A stretch of DNA of 64,000 nt from Paracoccaceae bacterium (GTDB taxonomy: Bacteria; Pseudomonadota; Alphaproteobacteria; Rhodobacterales; Rhodobacteraceae): the NCBI GenBank assembly GCA_024742705.1, contig JANSXZ010000003.1:62001-126000 (forward strand), read 5' to 3'. Each line of letters begins with the position of its first letter. Position 1 is the stretch's first letter. This document shows, piece by piece, positions 1-9,138 of the stretch. The notes beneath the pieces were generated by a model, which was not told the DNA's origin, did no database searches, and worked only from the letters and a program-made list of their open reading frames with translations. A program made the translations under genes and the position numbers.

Positions 1-752
1 ACCGTGCCGCCGGCGTGGATCAGGCTGTGGATCCCCGCCACAAGGCCGGTCACATGGTTCATCGGTACGGTCACCACCGTGGTATCGTCGGGGCCCAGTT
101 CCATCGTGGAGACGAAATTGCCCGCCGAATGCACAATCCCCAACCCGGTCAGAACCGCCCCCTTCGGCGTGCCCGTGGTGCCCGAGGTATAAAGGATCGT
201 GGCGGGGTCTTCCTCGGGGGTGTCGACGGCCGGCGCGATGCGGTCGGAGGCACGAAGATCGGCATAGTCCGACCATCCCTCAACCCCGCCTTCGGCAATC
301 CGCGCGCTCAGGTCCGGGGTTTCACCCGGCGCTGGCACCAGCGCGGTCAGCGCGGCCTCGGCGATCAACGCGCGGGCCCCGGAATTCACCAGAGCATGGC
401 GGATGCCCGGCATCTGTTCGCGGATGCTGAGCGGAACCGTCACCGCCCCCAGCCGCGCGGCCGCGTAAAGCACGGTGAGAAAGGTGAGCCCGTTGCCCAG
501 CAGCATCGCCACCCGGTCGCCGGGGCCGACGCCCAGATCGGCCAGCCCGGCGGCCACGCGCCCGGTTTCGTCGGCGAAGGCCGCATAGCTCAGCCGGCGC
601 GCACCGCAAACCACCGCGACGCGGTCGGGATCGCGCGCCACGGATTGCGCCAACAGATCGTGCACGTTGGCCGGACGGGTCGCATGGCAGGCGACGACAC
701 GATCGCCATAGTGGCGCTCCATGCGCAGCGGCGGAATTTCGGCCATGGGCAT
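1..752 (-). CDS. AMP-dependent acyl-CoA synthetase/ligase, N-terminal part (cut by window edge)
   Basis: This is the first 250 codons of an adenylate-forming enzyme that would activate a carboxylic acid to its acyl-CoA with ATP. The conserved P-loop TSGTTGTPKG is visible at residues 189-198, and the N-terminal half has the usual VAMLLGN and LGAVTVPL segments. The C-terminal half lies outside the window. The ATG at 752 overlaps the stop of the upstream GntR gene (TGATG), so translation is probably coupled; an in-frame ATG at 746 is an alternative start. Position downstream of a branched-chain-type ABC importer suggests that it activates the imported acid, but the substrate cannot be read from sequence. 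Confidence 0.9.
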   Translation of the reverse strand, partial: MPMAEIPPLRMERHYGDRVVACHATRPANVHDLLAQSVARDPDRVAVVCGARRLSYAAFADETGRVAAGLADLGVGPGDRVAMLLGNGLTFLTVLYAAARLGAVTVPLSIREQMPGIRHALVNSGARALIAEAALTALVPAPGETPDLSARIAEGGVEGWSDYADLRASDRIAPAVDTPEEDPATILYTSGTTGTPKGAVLTGLGIVHSAGNFVSTMELGPDDTTVVTVPMNHVTGLVAGIHSLIHAGGT

Positions 753-1540
753 CAGTCTCCGTTCATCGGGGGCGGCGCGGCGCGGTCGGCCAGTTTTCGC
801 AGCCGTTGCGCGCCACCGGCGATGGGCGCATCCAGCGACAGCCCCGCCAGTTCATAGCCGCGTTTGAAATCGTCGATATGGCGGCGCATCCAGTCGCGCG
901 CGCGCGGCGCGTCGCGGGCGCGGATCGCATCCACCACATGGCCGTGGGCCACGATCTGGCGCGCCACCGCCTGCGGCACCTTTGGGATCAGCGCGTCGAT
1001 TCCCGAATAGAGCAGCAGCCCGATGGGCTCGCGCGCCAGTTGCAACACGCGGTTCTTGCCTGCCGCCGCAACCGCCGAATGGAACGCGGTATCCAGTTCG
1101 ACCGAAGCGCGCCCTTCGCCCTGCGCCGCGCAGAGATCGGAGTGGATCCGGTCCAGCGCCGCCAGATCCGCCGCATCGGCATGCCGCGCGGCCAGTTCGG
1201 CGGCCAGCGGTTCGGTGGCGATGGCCACATGCCACAGTTCGTTGAAGCTGACGTGCAGCATGTTCAGCGCCCTGCTCTGGCGCGACGAAAGCTCGGCCAT
1301 GCGCGGCACGCTGACCACCATCTTGCGCGGCGATATGCGGCGCACGAAACCGTCGCTTTCCAGCCGGCGGATGCCTTCGCGGACAGTCGAGCGATTCAGC
1401 CCGAACATGCCCGCCATCTCAACCTCGGACGGCAGCGGATCACCGGGTTTGAGCGTGCCGCTCATGATCTGGGCCTCGACCTCGCTGGCGACTTGTTCGT
1501 AGGCGTGGCGCACGCGCAATGTCTTGGGTCTCAGAACCAT
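752..1540 (-). CDS. GntR-family transcriptional regulator, FadR/FCD type
   Basis: This is a 262-residue DNA-binding regulator. Residues about 10-70 form the GntR winged helix, with the recognition segment LNRSTVREGIRRLESDGFVRR-like. The remainder is an all-alpha FCD ligand-binding domain, as in FadR-subfamily repressors that sense small organic acids. It lies 80 bp downstream of livF and its stop overlaps the acyl-CoA synthetase start, so it probably belongs to the same operon and controls it. A TGTCGGACA palindrome upstream of the binding-protein gene (6427-6435) is the best candidate operator seen. Confidence 0.9.
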   Translation of the reverse strand: MVLRPKTLRVRHAYEQVASEVEAQIMSGTLKPGDPLPSEVEMAGMFGLNRSTVREGIRRLESDGFVRRISPRKMVVSVPRMAELSSRQSRALNMLHVSFNELWHVAIATEPLAAELAARHADAADLAALDRIHSDLCAAQGEGRASVELDTAFHSAVAAAGKNRVLQLAREPIGLLLYSGIDALIPKVPQAVARQIVAHGHVVDAIRARDAPRARDWMRRHIDDFKRGYELAGLSLDAPIAGGAQRLRKLADRAAPPPMNGD

Positions 1541-1620
1541 TGCGCGCCGCTAACTTCCGGTTGCGGCCGATGGCGTTGCGGTCTGCGATTTCACCTGGCG
1601 CGCCCTCCCGAGGTTTGCGT

Positions 1621-2307
1621 TCAGCCGACGGGCTGCGCCGCGGTGTCCTGGCCCACCGTCGAAACCTTGACGATCTCGCCGCGCTCGATCACGCATTCGC
1701 GTTGCAGAAGCTCCATCGAGTGGCTCAGTTCCGACTGTGCGATCAACACCGCCAGACCTTCGCTGCGCAGCGACGTGATCACCTCCGAGATGCGTTTGGC
1801 CAGCGCCGGCGCGACCCCCTCGAACGGCTCGTCCAGCAGCAAAAGCCGCCGCCCGGCGATCAGCGCGCGGCCCAGCGCCACCATCTTTTGCTGGCCACCC
1901 GACAAAAGCAGCGACTTGCGCGCCGACATTTTGGTGAGCTCGGGCATCAGATCGTAGACAAAGGCCAGCCCCCGCGCCCCGTCGATGTCGGGATTGACCC
2001 AGGCCGGCAGCAGCATGTTTTCCTCGACCGTCAGATCGGGCACCAGCCGCCGGTCCTCGGGCATGTAGCCAAAGCCCAGCATCGCGCGATCGCGTGGCGA
2101 CATTGCCGAGATATCGGTGCCGTCCCAGAACACCTTGCCGCCGGCCAGCGTGGCCAGGCCGGTGATGGTGCGCATCACCGTGGTCTTGCCGGCGCCGTTG
2201 CGCCCGACCAGCCCCATGCGTTCGGCGGCCTGCATTTCGAAACTGACACCGCGCAGGATCGGCGCGGCCTGAATCGTGACTTCGACGTTTTCCAGCTTCA
2301 GCGTCAT
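1621..2307 (-). CDS. livF: Branched-chain-type ABC transporter ATP-binding protein LivF
   Basis: This is a 228-residue ATPase of the LivF/HAAT class, which powers import of hydrophobic amino acids or, in many soil and marine bacteria, aromatic and other organic acids. Walker A GRNGAGKTT is at residues 35-43, followed by an LSGGQQKM signature and the Walker B stretch LLLLDEPFEG. The start overlaps the livG stop by 4 nt (ATGA). The presence of both LivF and LivG ATPases with two permeases and a binding protein makes a complete importer. The substrate is not evident; the neighbouring acyl-CoA synthetase favours a carboxylic acid over an amino acid. Confidence 0.94.
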   Translation of the reverse strand: MTLKLENVEVTIQAAPILRGVSFEMQAAERMGLVGRNGAGKTTVMRTITGLATLAGGKVFWDGTDISAMSPRDRAMLGFGYMPEDRRLVPDLTVEENMLLPAWVNPDIDGARGLAFVYDLMPELTKMSARKSLLLSGGQQKMVALGRALIAGRRLLLLDEPFEGVAPALAKRISEVITSLRSEGLAVLIAQSELSHSMELLQRECVIERGEIVKVSTVGQDTAAQPVG

Positions 2308-3056
2308 GCGGCGGCTCCTGTCACATAGCGGCGCACATCGGCATCCGAAAGCACCTCGTCGGGGGTGTCGTCGGCGATGATGCGCCCATCGTAGAACGCC
2401 AGCACCCGTTCGGAATAGCGGGTGACGATATCCATATCGTGTTCGACGAAGATCACGGTCACGCCCTCGGATCTGAGCGCCCCGATCACCAGGTCCATGA
2501 TCGGGAACTTTTCGTCCGCCGCCACGCCCGACGTCGGTTCGTCCAGCATCATGATGCTGGTCTTGCCGGCCATGGCCATGGCGATATCGAGCAGTTTCTT
2601 GACGCCGCCGGACAGTTCGGGGATCAGCCGGTTGCGGTGTTCGGCGATGTTGAACCTCTCCAGCGTCGCAAGGGCACGGTCGCGCGCTTCGGCGTTGTGG
2701 CCATTGCGCAGGAACGACGGCCTGTGATTGCCGTGGATCGCCCCGGCCACCAGCATGTTTTCCTCAACTGTCAATTCGTTGCACAGCTGTGCGATCTGGA
2801 ACGACCGATGGATGCCCATGCGGGTGATCTGACGCGGCGCCATGCCGGCGATGTCGCGTCCGCCGAAGTTGATGGTGCCGGCGTCGGGCTTGATATAGCC
2901 GGTGACCATGTTCACGAAGGTGGTCTTGCCCGCGCCATTGGTGCCGATCAGCGAATAGACCGCGCCTTCGGGCACCGCCACCGAAATGTCCTGTGCCGCG
3001 GTCACCGCGCCAAAGGTTTTCTGCACATCGCGCACATCCAGAACCGTAGCGGTCAT
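2304..3056 (-). CDS. livG: Branched-chain-type ABC transporter ATP-binding protein LivG
   Basis: This is a 250-residue ATPase, the second of the LivG/LivF pair. Walker A GTNGAGKTT is at residues 38-46. The signature is the LivG-like LSGGVKK, followed by Walker B IMMLDEPTSG and the switch segment VIFVEHDMDIV. The C-terminal tail is typical of LivG. It overlaps livM upstream and livF downstream by 4 nt each, so the genes are translationally coupled. Confidence 0.94.
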   Translation of the reverse strand: MTATVLDVRDVQKTFGAVTAAQDISVAVPEGAVYSLIGTNGAGKTTFVNMVTGYIKPDAGTINFGGRDIAGMAPRQITRMGIHRSFQIAQLCNELTVEENMLVAGAIHGNHRPSFLRNGHNAEARDRALATLERFNIAEHRNRLIPELSGGVKKLLDIAMAMAGKTSIMMLDEPTSGVAADEKFPIMDLVIGALRSEGVTVIFVEHDMDIVTRYSERVLAFYDGRIIADDTPDEVLSDADVRRYVTGAAA

Positions 3057-3991
3057 GTCGCGTCTCCCTTGCGGCGGCGCACCAGCGATCCCAGACCGTC
3101 GGGCAGAACCACGATGACGATCAGCAGGAAAATGCCCAGCGCCAGTTGCCAGGTGTTGGGGAAATAGAGGTTCGAGAACGACCGCACCATTTCCAGGATG
3201 ATCGCCGCCACGAAAACCGACGGCACCGAAAGATAGCCTGCCAGGATGGCGACGAAGACGAATTCGCCCGATGTGGTCCAGAAGGCGAATTCGGGGTCCA
3301 CATGGCCCAGCGCCAGAACCGCGATGGTTCCGCCGATCCCGCCCAGCACCGCGCCGAACACATAGGAATAGGTGTTCACGTTGCGCACCGACGCGCCCAG
3401 GTATTCGACCCGCAGTTCATTGTCACGGGCGGCCAGCGCGATCAGCCCCTGTTCGCTGTCGAAATAGATCCGCATCAGCGTGCCGGCGATCACCACCATC
3501 ACGGCGACATAGAGATAGAGCGCCGTCTGAAGCGCGCGCCCCTCGGGCGCCCATCCCAGGAAGGTCGGCGCGGCGATGTTCAGACCGTCGGTGCCGCCGA
3601 TGAAACTCATCTTTGAAAGCGATCCGTACAGCACCATCGACAGCGCCAGCGACAGCATGGCGAAGAAGATGCCGCGGTAGCTGGCCAGCAGCGGCCCGAA
3701 GGCCAGCCCCACCGCCAGGCAGACGCCGGTGCTGAGAACCGTCAGCAGGAAGATGTCGGACACGCCGAAGGTATTGGCCACCAGTGTCGCGGTATACGCC
3801 CCGAGACAGTAGTAAAGCCCCTGCCCGAAGGAAACCAGCCCGCCGCGCATCATGCCGACGATGCCGAGACAGACAAGGCCCTTGGCCAGCGCCATGGCGA
3901 AGAGGAACATGGCCCAATCGGGCAGAACCAGCGCGCCCAGCGCCAGCAGAACGAATGCCGCAGCGGCGGAAAGCGTCAGGGAACGGGTCAT
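3053..3991 (-). CDS. livM: Branched-chain-type ABC transporter permease LivM
   Basis: This is a 312-residue inner-membrane permease with about eight to ten hydrophobic segments. It carries the family loop TLMRIYFDSEQGLIALAARDNE, where the EAA-like coupling region contacts the ATPase. The first segment (residues 8-35) works as a membrane anchor. The gene begins exactly where livH ends (3991) and overlaps livG by 4 nt. It forms the translocation pore with LivH. Confidence 0.93.
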   Translation of the reverse strand: MTRSLTLSAAAAFVLLALGALVLPDWAMFLFAMALAKGLVCLGIVGMMRGGLVSFGQGLYYCLGAYTATLVANTFGVSDIFLLTVLSTGVCLAVGLAFGPLLASYRGIFFAMLSLALSMVLYGSLSKMSFIGGTDGLNIAAPTFLGWAPEGRALQTALYLYVAVMVVIAGTLMRIYFDSEQGLIALAARDNELRVEYLGASVRNVNTYSYVFGAVLGGIGGTIAVLALGHVDPEFAFWTTSGEFVFVAILAGYLSVPSVFVAAIILEMVRSFSNLYFPNTWQLALGIFLLIVIVVLPDGLGSLVRRRKGDAT

Positions 3992-4893
3992 CAGATCTTC
4001 CTCGCCTGAGTTTTCGCGAACAGCCCTTCGGGCCGGAACATGAGAACGACCGCCATCACGAAGTAGATGATGAACAGTTCGGCCTCGGGCAGCAGGTGCA
4101 CGGATGCCGCGCGGCTGATGCCCACCATCAGCGCACCGATCGCAGCGCCCGGCACCGATCCCAGGCCGCCGATGATCACCACCGCGAAGGCCACGATGAT
4201 CACGTTGACGCCAAGGCCCGGCGTGACCGAGATCATCGGCGCCGTCAGCGCGCCACCCAGCGCCGCCAGAAAGGTGCCCGCCATGAAGGCGCCCAGATAG
4301 ATGCGCGGCACGTTCACGCCCATTGTCTGGCTCATCTCGCTGTCGTGGATCACCGCCAGCACCACCTTGCCCATGCGGGTGCGGTTCAGCGTCAGCCAGA
4401 CGCCCAGACCGACGATGATGGCCGCCGCGATCACCGCGAAATCATAACCGACATAGAACAGCGGCCCGATTTCGACATCGCCCAGCAGCGTGTAGGGTTC
4501 GTAGACGAAATAGGGGTTCACGCCCCAGATCAGCTTCATCACGTCTTCGAGGATAAGGAACACCGCATAGGTGACCAGAACGTTCAGCACCTCGTCGCGG
4601 CCGTAGAAGAACCGCAGCAGACCGCGTTCAAGGATCGGCCCGACCACCAGCGCCACCAGGACGGCCGCCAGAATCAGCGCGGCATAACTGCCCCAGGGAA
4701 TGGCATCGCCACCATTGGCGAAATAGATCCCCACCAGCGTGGCCGAGGCATAGGCACCAATGGCATAGAGACTGCCATGGGCAATGTTGAGAATGTTGAG
4801 GACGCCGAAAACAAGCGTCAGGCCGACAGAGACGATAAACAGCCAGCCGGCGTAAATCAGTCCATCGACAAGGATGGTCGCGACAAGGTCCAT
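3991..4893 (-). CDS. livH: Branched-chain-type ABC transporter permease LivH
   Basis: This is a 300-residue permease of the LivH family with repeated hydrophobic helices and the conserved early stretch LNILNIAHGSLYAIGAY. The start at 4893 (MDLVATILVDG) was chosen because the upstream in-frame extension, up to 4965, has no membrane or family character. It sits 98 bp downstream of the binding-protein gene and abuts livM, in the operon order binding protein, H, M, G, F. Confidence 0.93.
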   Translation of the reverse strand: MDLVATILVDGLIYAGWLFIVSVGLTLVFGVLNILNIAHGSLYAIGAYASATLVGIYFANGGDAIPWGSYAALILAAVLVALVVGPILERGLLRFFYGRDEVLNVLVTYAVFLILEDVMKLIWGVNPYFVYEPYTLLGDVEIGPLFYVGYDFAVIAAAIIVGLGVWLTLNRTRMGKVVLAVIHDSEMSQTMGVNVPRIYLGAFMAGTFLAALGGALTAPMISVTPGLGVNVIIVAFAVVIIGGLGSVPGAAIGALMVGISRAASVHLLPEAELFIIYFVMAVVLMFRPEGLFAKTQARKI

Positions 4894-4991
4894 GGATCGG
4901 GCGCCCCGGATTTTCGGAATTTCGGTATGGGTCGCGCGGTCCCGCCCGGCGCGCACAGGTCGCACCGGGCGGGATCGCGCGGGATCAGGTG

Positions 4992-6311
4992 TCAGTCACA
5001 CTGCGCGCCGGGGAAACCGGCAGCCAGCCATTCCTGCGATGTCGTGCCTTCCGGCGGATTGACACAGCGGGCGGCGAAGTATTCCACATCCACCAGTTCC
5101 ATGCGGCCTTCGGCTTCGTTCCACTTGGTGGTGCCGATGGCATTGGGCTGGATCGCCTGATGGCCCCCGGCCAGCGCCATTTCGATCCGGCCCGACGGTG
5201 CATCCCAAGCCAGGCCTTCCATCGCCGCGGCCAGTTCTTCGTCGTTGGGCTTCTTGCCGCCGTTTTCGGCCATCGCCTTTTCAACCGCGGTCTTCAGGCC
5301 CAGAAGCGCCTGCCACATGCGGAACGGCGCCTGCACCGGGAAGGCCTCGTATTCGGCCTCATAGGCGTTCCAGAGCGTGTCCGTCAGTTCGGCCAGTTCG
5401 CCGCCCCGTGCCTTCGCCGCCAGACCGTTGACACCGCGCGCGCCCAGGAAGATGCCATCGGGCATCTTGTCCTGCAATTGCGGAATCACATGGTCGCCGG
5501 CCGCAAGGACAAGCTGCGAGCGTTCATGCAGCCCGCGCGCCGTGGCCTGCAGCAAGAAGCCCTGAAGATCGCCACCCCAGTTCGACGAATGCACCAGCGA
5601 CGCGCGCTCGCGCAGAAGCGCCGAGATTTCGGTGCCGTACTGGCCGGCGCCGAACTTCGGGAACAACGCCGTCTTTTCCTCGGCATCGGGATAGATCTGC
5701 GCCATCGAACCCTTGAAATCGGCCCAGCTGTCCTGACCCCAGGCATAGTCCTGGTTCAGGCCCGCAAAGCTTTCCACCGGAAAATCGCGCGCCTTGAGAT
5801 ACCGCGCAAGGCTGACGTTATCCATCGTGGCATGTGCGGCGGTGCGGAACACATAATCGAAGCTGCCGGTTTCGAACACCCGCGGCGTGCCGCAGTCATA
5901 AAGGATGGTGAACGCCTTCAGTTCGTCGGCGACCGGCGCGATGGCCAGACAGTTGCCCGACGAAACATAGCCGACGACCGCGTCGACTTCCTCGCGCTGG
6001 ACGAGGTTGCGGAACTCCTGGACCTGCTTGGTGGCGCCGCCGGCTTCATCAACCTCGACGACCTCGATCGTCATGCCGCCAAATCCCTTCTGGGTGTAAG
6101 GCGCGGGCAGCTGGCCGCCCTGGTTCAGCATGTCGATCAGAACCTTGCCACCGTTCAGCGCCGGCACGCCAAAGCTTTCGGCCGCCTGGCCCGAAAGAAA
6201 GGTGATGACACCGATCTTGAAGGTGTCGTCCTGCGCGGCGGCAGGCGTGGCCAGCCCCGCGGCCAGTGTCAGCGCGGCAAAGGCACCGCCGATCTTGGTC
6301 TTTGTTGTCAT
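4992..6311 (-). CDS. ABC transporter substrate-binding protein (Leu/Ile/Val-binding fold)
   Basis: This is a 439-residue periplasmic binding protein of the type I (LivJ-like) fold. It begins with a clear signal peptide whose predicted cleavage follows ATPAAA near residue 27. The mature part has the family opening DTFKIGVITFLSGQAA. The ATG at 6311 is preceded by a GGAGGAG ribosome site; an upstream in-frame start at 6341 would spoil the signal peptide. It is the first gene of the liv-type operon and delivers the ligand to LivHM. The length, above that of a classical LivJ, fits the aromatic or organic-acid binding subclass, but the ligand is unknown. Confidence 0.93.
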   Translation of the reverse strand: MTTKTKIGGAFAALTLAAGLATPAAAQDDTFKIGVITFLSGQAAESFGVPALNGGKVLIDMLNQGGQLPAPYTQKGFGGMTIEVVEVDEAGGATKQVQEFRNLVQREEVDAVVGYVSSGNCLAIAPVADELKAFTILYDCGTPRVFETGSFDYVFRTAAHATMDNVSLARYLKARDFPVESFAGLNQDYAWGQDSWADFKGSMAQIYPDAEEKTALFPKFGAGQYGTEISALLRERASLVHSSNWGGDLQGFLLQATARGLHERSQLVLAAGDHVIPQLQDKMPDGIFLGARGVNGLAAKARGGELAELTDTLWNAYEAEYEAFPVQAPFRMWQALLGLKTAVEKAMAENGGKKPNDEELAAAMEGLAWDAPSGRIEMALAGGHQAIQPNAIGTTKWNEAEGRMELVDVEYFAARCVNPPEGTTSQEWLAAGFPGAQCD

Positions 6312-6418
6312 TGTGGTCTCCTCCCTGAAGAATGGCCGCACCCCCTCTCCCCCGAGGGTGCGGGACAGTTACAGGACATTCCGAACCGGGGTTCGAACTG
6401 CCGACTGATCGCCGTTAC

Positions 6419-6435
6419 TGTCCGTTTGTCGGACA
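6419..6435. promoter_or_regulatory. Candidate GntR operator upstream of the liv-type operon
   Basis: TGTCCGTTTGTCGGACA is an inverted repeat (TGTCCG / CGGACA, 5-nt spacer) and contains the compact palindrome TGTCGGACA at 6427-6435. It lies about 110 bp upstream of the binding-protein start, in an otherwise gene-free 220-bp stretch. The size and symmetry fit a FadR-type GntR site; the regulator at 752-1540 is the natural candidate. Binding is inferred only. Confidence 0.45.
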
Positions 6436-6531
6436 CTGTGGTAAGCACGACCCAACGTCAAGCGAAAAAAATGACGCAAAACCGGCTGCAAACGTAAAAC
6501 TATTGCGCAAGGTCCGGCCGGCAAGAAGCGA

Positions 6532-7692
6532 TCACCAGGCCGCCTCGTAGATCGCCCTTGCGTCCGCTTCGCCAAGTGCGCGCGGATTGTTCACCAGAAG
6601 CCGCGTCTGCAGCATCGCGTCCGACGCCATCTTGCCGATCGCGTCGCGGGGGATGTCCACATCGCGCAACCGGGTCTGCAAGCCGACGCGCGCCGAAAGA
6701 TCGGCCAGCGCATCTATGAAGGCCGCGGTGCGCGCCTGGCTGCCTTCGACATCGGCCAGCCGGGGAAACGCATCGGCGGCGATTTCGGCATAGAGCGTGC
6801 CGGCATCCGGCGCATTGAACCGCAGCACATGCGGCAGCACCAGCGCGTTCGAAAGACCGTGCGGAATGTGGAAGGTGCCGCCGATGGGATAGGCCAGCGC
6901 GTGCACCGCCGCGACCGGCGCATTGGCAAAGGCCTGTCCGGCCAGCATCGATCCCAGAAGCATCGCGCCGCGCGCCGTGGCGTCGCCGCCATCGGCGACG
7001 GCGGTTTCGATATGCGCGCCCAGCAGGCGCAGCGCCTCGCGCGCCAGCAGTTTCGACATCGGGTTGTTGTTGGCATTGCGCGACGCGTAGGCTTCGATCG
7101 CGTGCACCATCGCATCCACCCCCGTCGCGGCGGTGATGTGCGGTGGCAGGCCCAGTGTCAGTTCGGGATCGAGAACGGCGATGTCGGGCAGGATCACCGG
7201 CGAGGACACGCCGCGCTTTTCCTCGTCGCCAACGGTGATGATCGAAACCGGCGTCACCTCGGATCCGGTGCCCGCGGTGGTCGGGACCAGAACCAGCGGC
7301 AGACGCGGGCCGCGGGCCTGCGCCACGCCCCAGGCCTGATCCAGATCCTCGTCCGATCCCAACAGCAACGCGGCCAGCTTGGCGACATCCAGCGACGACC
7401 CACCGCCAAAGCCGACAACCCCGGTGGCCTGCGCCGCGCGCCCCGCCTCGACCGCCGCTATCAGCGTCGCGCGCGAGGGGTCGGCCTCGACCGCGTCAAA
7501 CACCGTCACCGCGATGCCCGCCGCCTGAAGGGCCGCGATGGCCGGATCGCAAAGCCCCAGCGCGCGCAGCCCCGGATCGGTCACCACAAGGCACGAAGGC
7601 CCCAGCGCGGCGCCAGCGTGATGGTCCAGACGGGCGGCGGCGCCGTTTTCGAAGACGATCGATTTGGTGGTGTTGAAGACGAATGATTGCAT
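6532..7692 (-). CDS. Iron-containing alcohol dehydrogenase
   Basis: This is a 386-residue group III metal-dependent alcohol dehydrogenase. The NAD-binding motif GFGGGSSLDVAK is at residues 94-105 and TTAGTGSEVTP at 138-148. The four expected iron ligands are seen as Asp193, His197, His264 and His278 (IPHG). The family oxidises alcohols or hemiacetals, or reduces maleylacetate. The start at 7692 matches the family N-terminus MQSFVFNTTKSIVF, which resembles the maleylacetate-reductase/lactaldehyde-reductase side of the family. It is 210 bp downstream of the Rieske oxygenase on the same strand, so it may be in the same transcript under the operator at 9076. Confidence 0.92.
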   Translation of the reverse strand: MQSFVFNTTKSIVFENGAAARLDHHAGAALGPSCLVVTDPGLRALGLCDPAIAALQAAGIAVTVFDAVEADPSRATLIAAVEAGRAAQATGVVGFGGGSSLDVAKLAALLLGSDEDLDQAWGVAQARGPRLPLVLVPTTAGTGSEVTPVSIITVGDEEKRGVSSPVILPDIAVLDPELTLGLPPHITAATGVDAMVHAIEAYASRNANNNPMSKLLAREALRLLGAHIETAVADGGDATARGAMLLGSMLAGQAFANAPVAAVHALAYPIGGTFHIPHGLSNALVLPHVLRFNAPDAGTLYAEIAADAFPRLADVEGSQARTAAFIDALADLSARVGLQTRLRDVDIPRDAIGKMASDAMLQTRLLVNNPRALGEADARAIYEAAW

Positions 7693-7902
7693 GGCCTTGC
7701 CTTGTGATCCGGAAAACAGGGACTTGCGTGATACACCGAAACCCGGCGCGATGCACCCGTTGGTGGGCATCGCGCGCGAAGAACCGGTTGCGCCATGCGC
7801 ACCGCACCGGCGCTGCGGCGGCGCGCAGGGTGAACAAACCCCACGCTTCGACCGCATTGTTGCCGTCAGGTGCACAATTCCGCGGCCCGGCCAGCGGCCC
7901 AG

Positions 7903-9048
7903 TCAGCCGGCCGGCAGCGGCGCGGGCTGGCCCAGCCGGCCGGCCATGTACTGGAGAAAATCCCAGATCGTGCCTTCCAGATCCTCGGGCCCCAGCGGGC
8001 CGTGGGGAAAGTACCGGGTGTTCTGCGCCTGTTGCAAAGTCTCGAGCTTGGCGCGATCTTCCTCGTTGAACGCCTTGCACAGCGCGACATAGTTGACGAC
8101 TTCGGCGTCCTGCGCATCGGTCTTGAACCCGGCCACGCCCCAGCGGATCGCGACCCGGTCGGCGCCGGCGGGTCGCAGGCACAGGTACAAGGTGTAGTTG
8201 GCCGCAACCGCCACGACGAAGCTGGGAAAGATGTTGAACAGCACGGTGTTGCGCTGTTCGTCTTCGGTCATGTCCGGATGGAACGGGCCGCGCGGCGGAA
8301 AATCGGGCGCGTAATACGAGCGGTAGGCGGTCCAGCGGTCATCGCCGGCCACCTTGCGGCACAGATGCGTCGGCGTCATCGGTTGCAGCGTTGTGGGATG
8401 GGTCGCAAAGAGGTGATACCCTTCCATGAAGTTTTCGGTCAGGTTTTTCCAGTTGGTGTTCCACAGAGCCTCTTCCGAAAACAGCAGGTTGCGCTGTTCG
8501 TCGTGGTAGTTGTGCAAAATCGCATCCAGCCGCCCCAGTTGCGGCGCCAGAGGCGCAGCCTGCCCGTCGAGGTTGACGAAGATGAAGTTGCTCCAGATTT
8601 CGCAATTCATCTGCGGCAGCGTGCATTTCGCCGGATCGAAGGCCTTTACCGATTTCATCAGCGGCGCGGTCTTCAGGGTGCCGTCCAGATCGTAGGTCCA
8701 GGCGTGGTAGCCGCAGACAAAGCTGCGCCGGTTGCCCGACCCCTGCGCCACCAGGTTGCCGCGATGCCGGCAGACGTTGGACAACACGCGCACCACGCCG
8801 TCGTGATCGCGCGCTACCAGCAGCTGTTCACCAACCAGTTCGGTGGTGTAGAAATCGCCCGGCTCGGGGATTTCACCGGCGTGGCCGATACATATCCATT
8901 CCTTGCGGAACAGTTCCTCTTTCTCGAGATCCTGAAACGCTTGTGAGGTATAGAAATCCGGCGGCATGGTCCGTGCCTCGTCGCGGTCAAGCGACCGCAA
9001 ATGCAACAGTTCGCCGCGCAGCCTGTCGATTGCTGAGATTTCACCCAT
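7903..9048 (-). CDS. Rieske non-heme iron oxygenase, alpha subunit (quaternary-amine/ring-hydroxylating type)
   Basis: This is a 381-residue oxygenase. The Rieske [2Fe-2S] ligands are Cys93, His95, Cys112 and His115 (CRHR ... CGYH). The mononuclear iron site is in ENFMEGYHLFATHP, with His212 and His217. This pattern is shared with GbcA, stachydrine demethylase and choline-monooxygenase-like enzymes, which oxidatively remove N-methyl groups, and also with some ring hydroxylases. No reductase partner gene is seen in the window. A perfect CTGTGATCACAG site ends 28 bp upstream of the start codon, linking it to the regulon around the GntR gene at 17940. The substrate is inferred, not shown. Confidence 0.9.
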   Translation of the reverse strand: MGEISAIDRLRGELLHLRSLDRDEARTMPPDFYTSQAFQDLEKEELFRKEWICIGHAGEIPEPGDFYTTELVGEQLLVARDHDGVVRVLSNVCRHRGNLVAQGSGNRRSFVCGYHAWTYDLDGTLKTAPLMKSVKAFDPAKCTLPQMNCEIWSNFIFVNLDGQAAPLAPQLGRLDAILHNYHDEQRNLLFSEEALWNTNWKNLTENFMEGYHLFATHPTTLQPMTPTHLCRKVAGDDRWTAYRSYYAPDFPPRGPFHPDMTEDEQRNTVLFNIFPSFVVAVAANYTLYLCLRPAGADRVAIRWGVAGFKTDAQDAEVVNYVALCKAFNEEDRAKLETLQQAQNTRYFPHGPLGPEDLEGTIWDFLQYMAGRLGQPAPLPAG

Positions 9049-9075
9049 CGGTAGATCGCTCCTGATTGCGCCTAT

Positions 9076-9087
9076 CTGTGATCACAG
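9076..9087. promoter_or_regulatory. Operator CTGTGATCACAG, copy 1
   Basis: A perfect 12-bp palindrome, here extended to 14 bp (TCTGTGATCACAGA), lies 28-39 bp upstream of the minus-strand Rieske oxygenase start. It is identical in its 12-bp core to sites at 17883, 18725 and 23008. Symmetry and size fit a GntR/FCD dimer; position near the promoter suggests repression. Confidence 0.8.
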
Positions 9088-9138
9088 ACGTAGCACCCCG
9101 ATCCGCGCCGGGCCACAGATTTCTTCGGTTGCGGGCGG

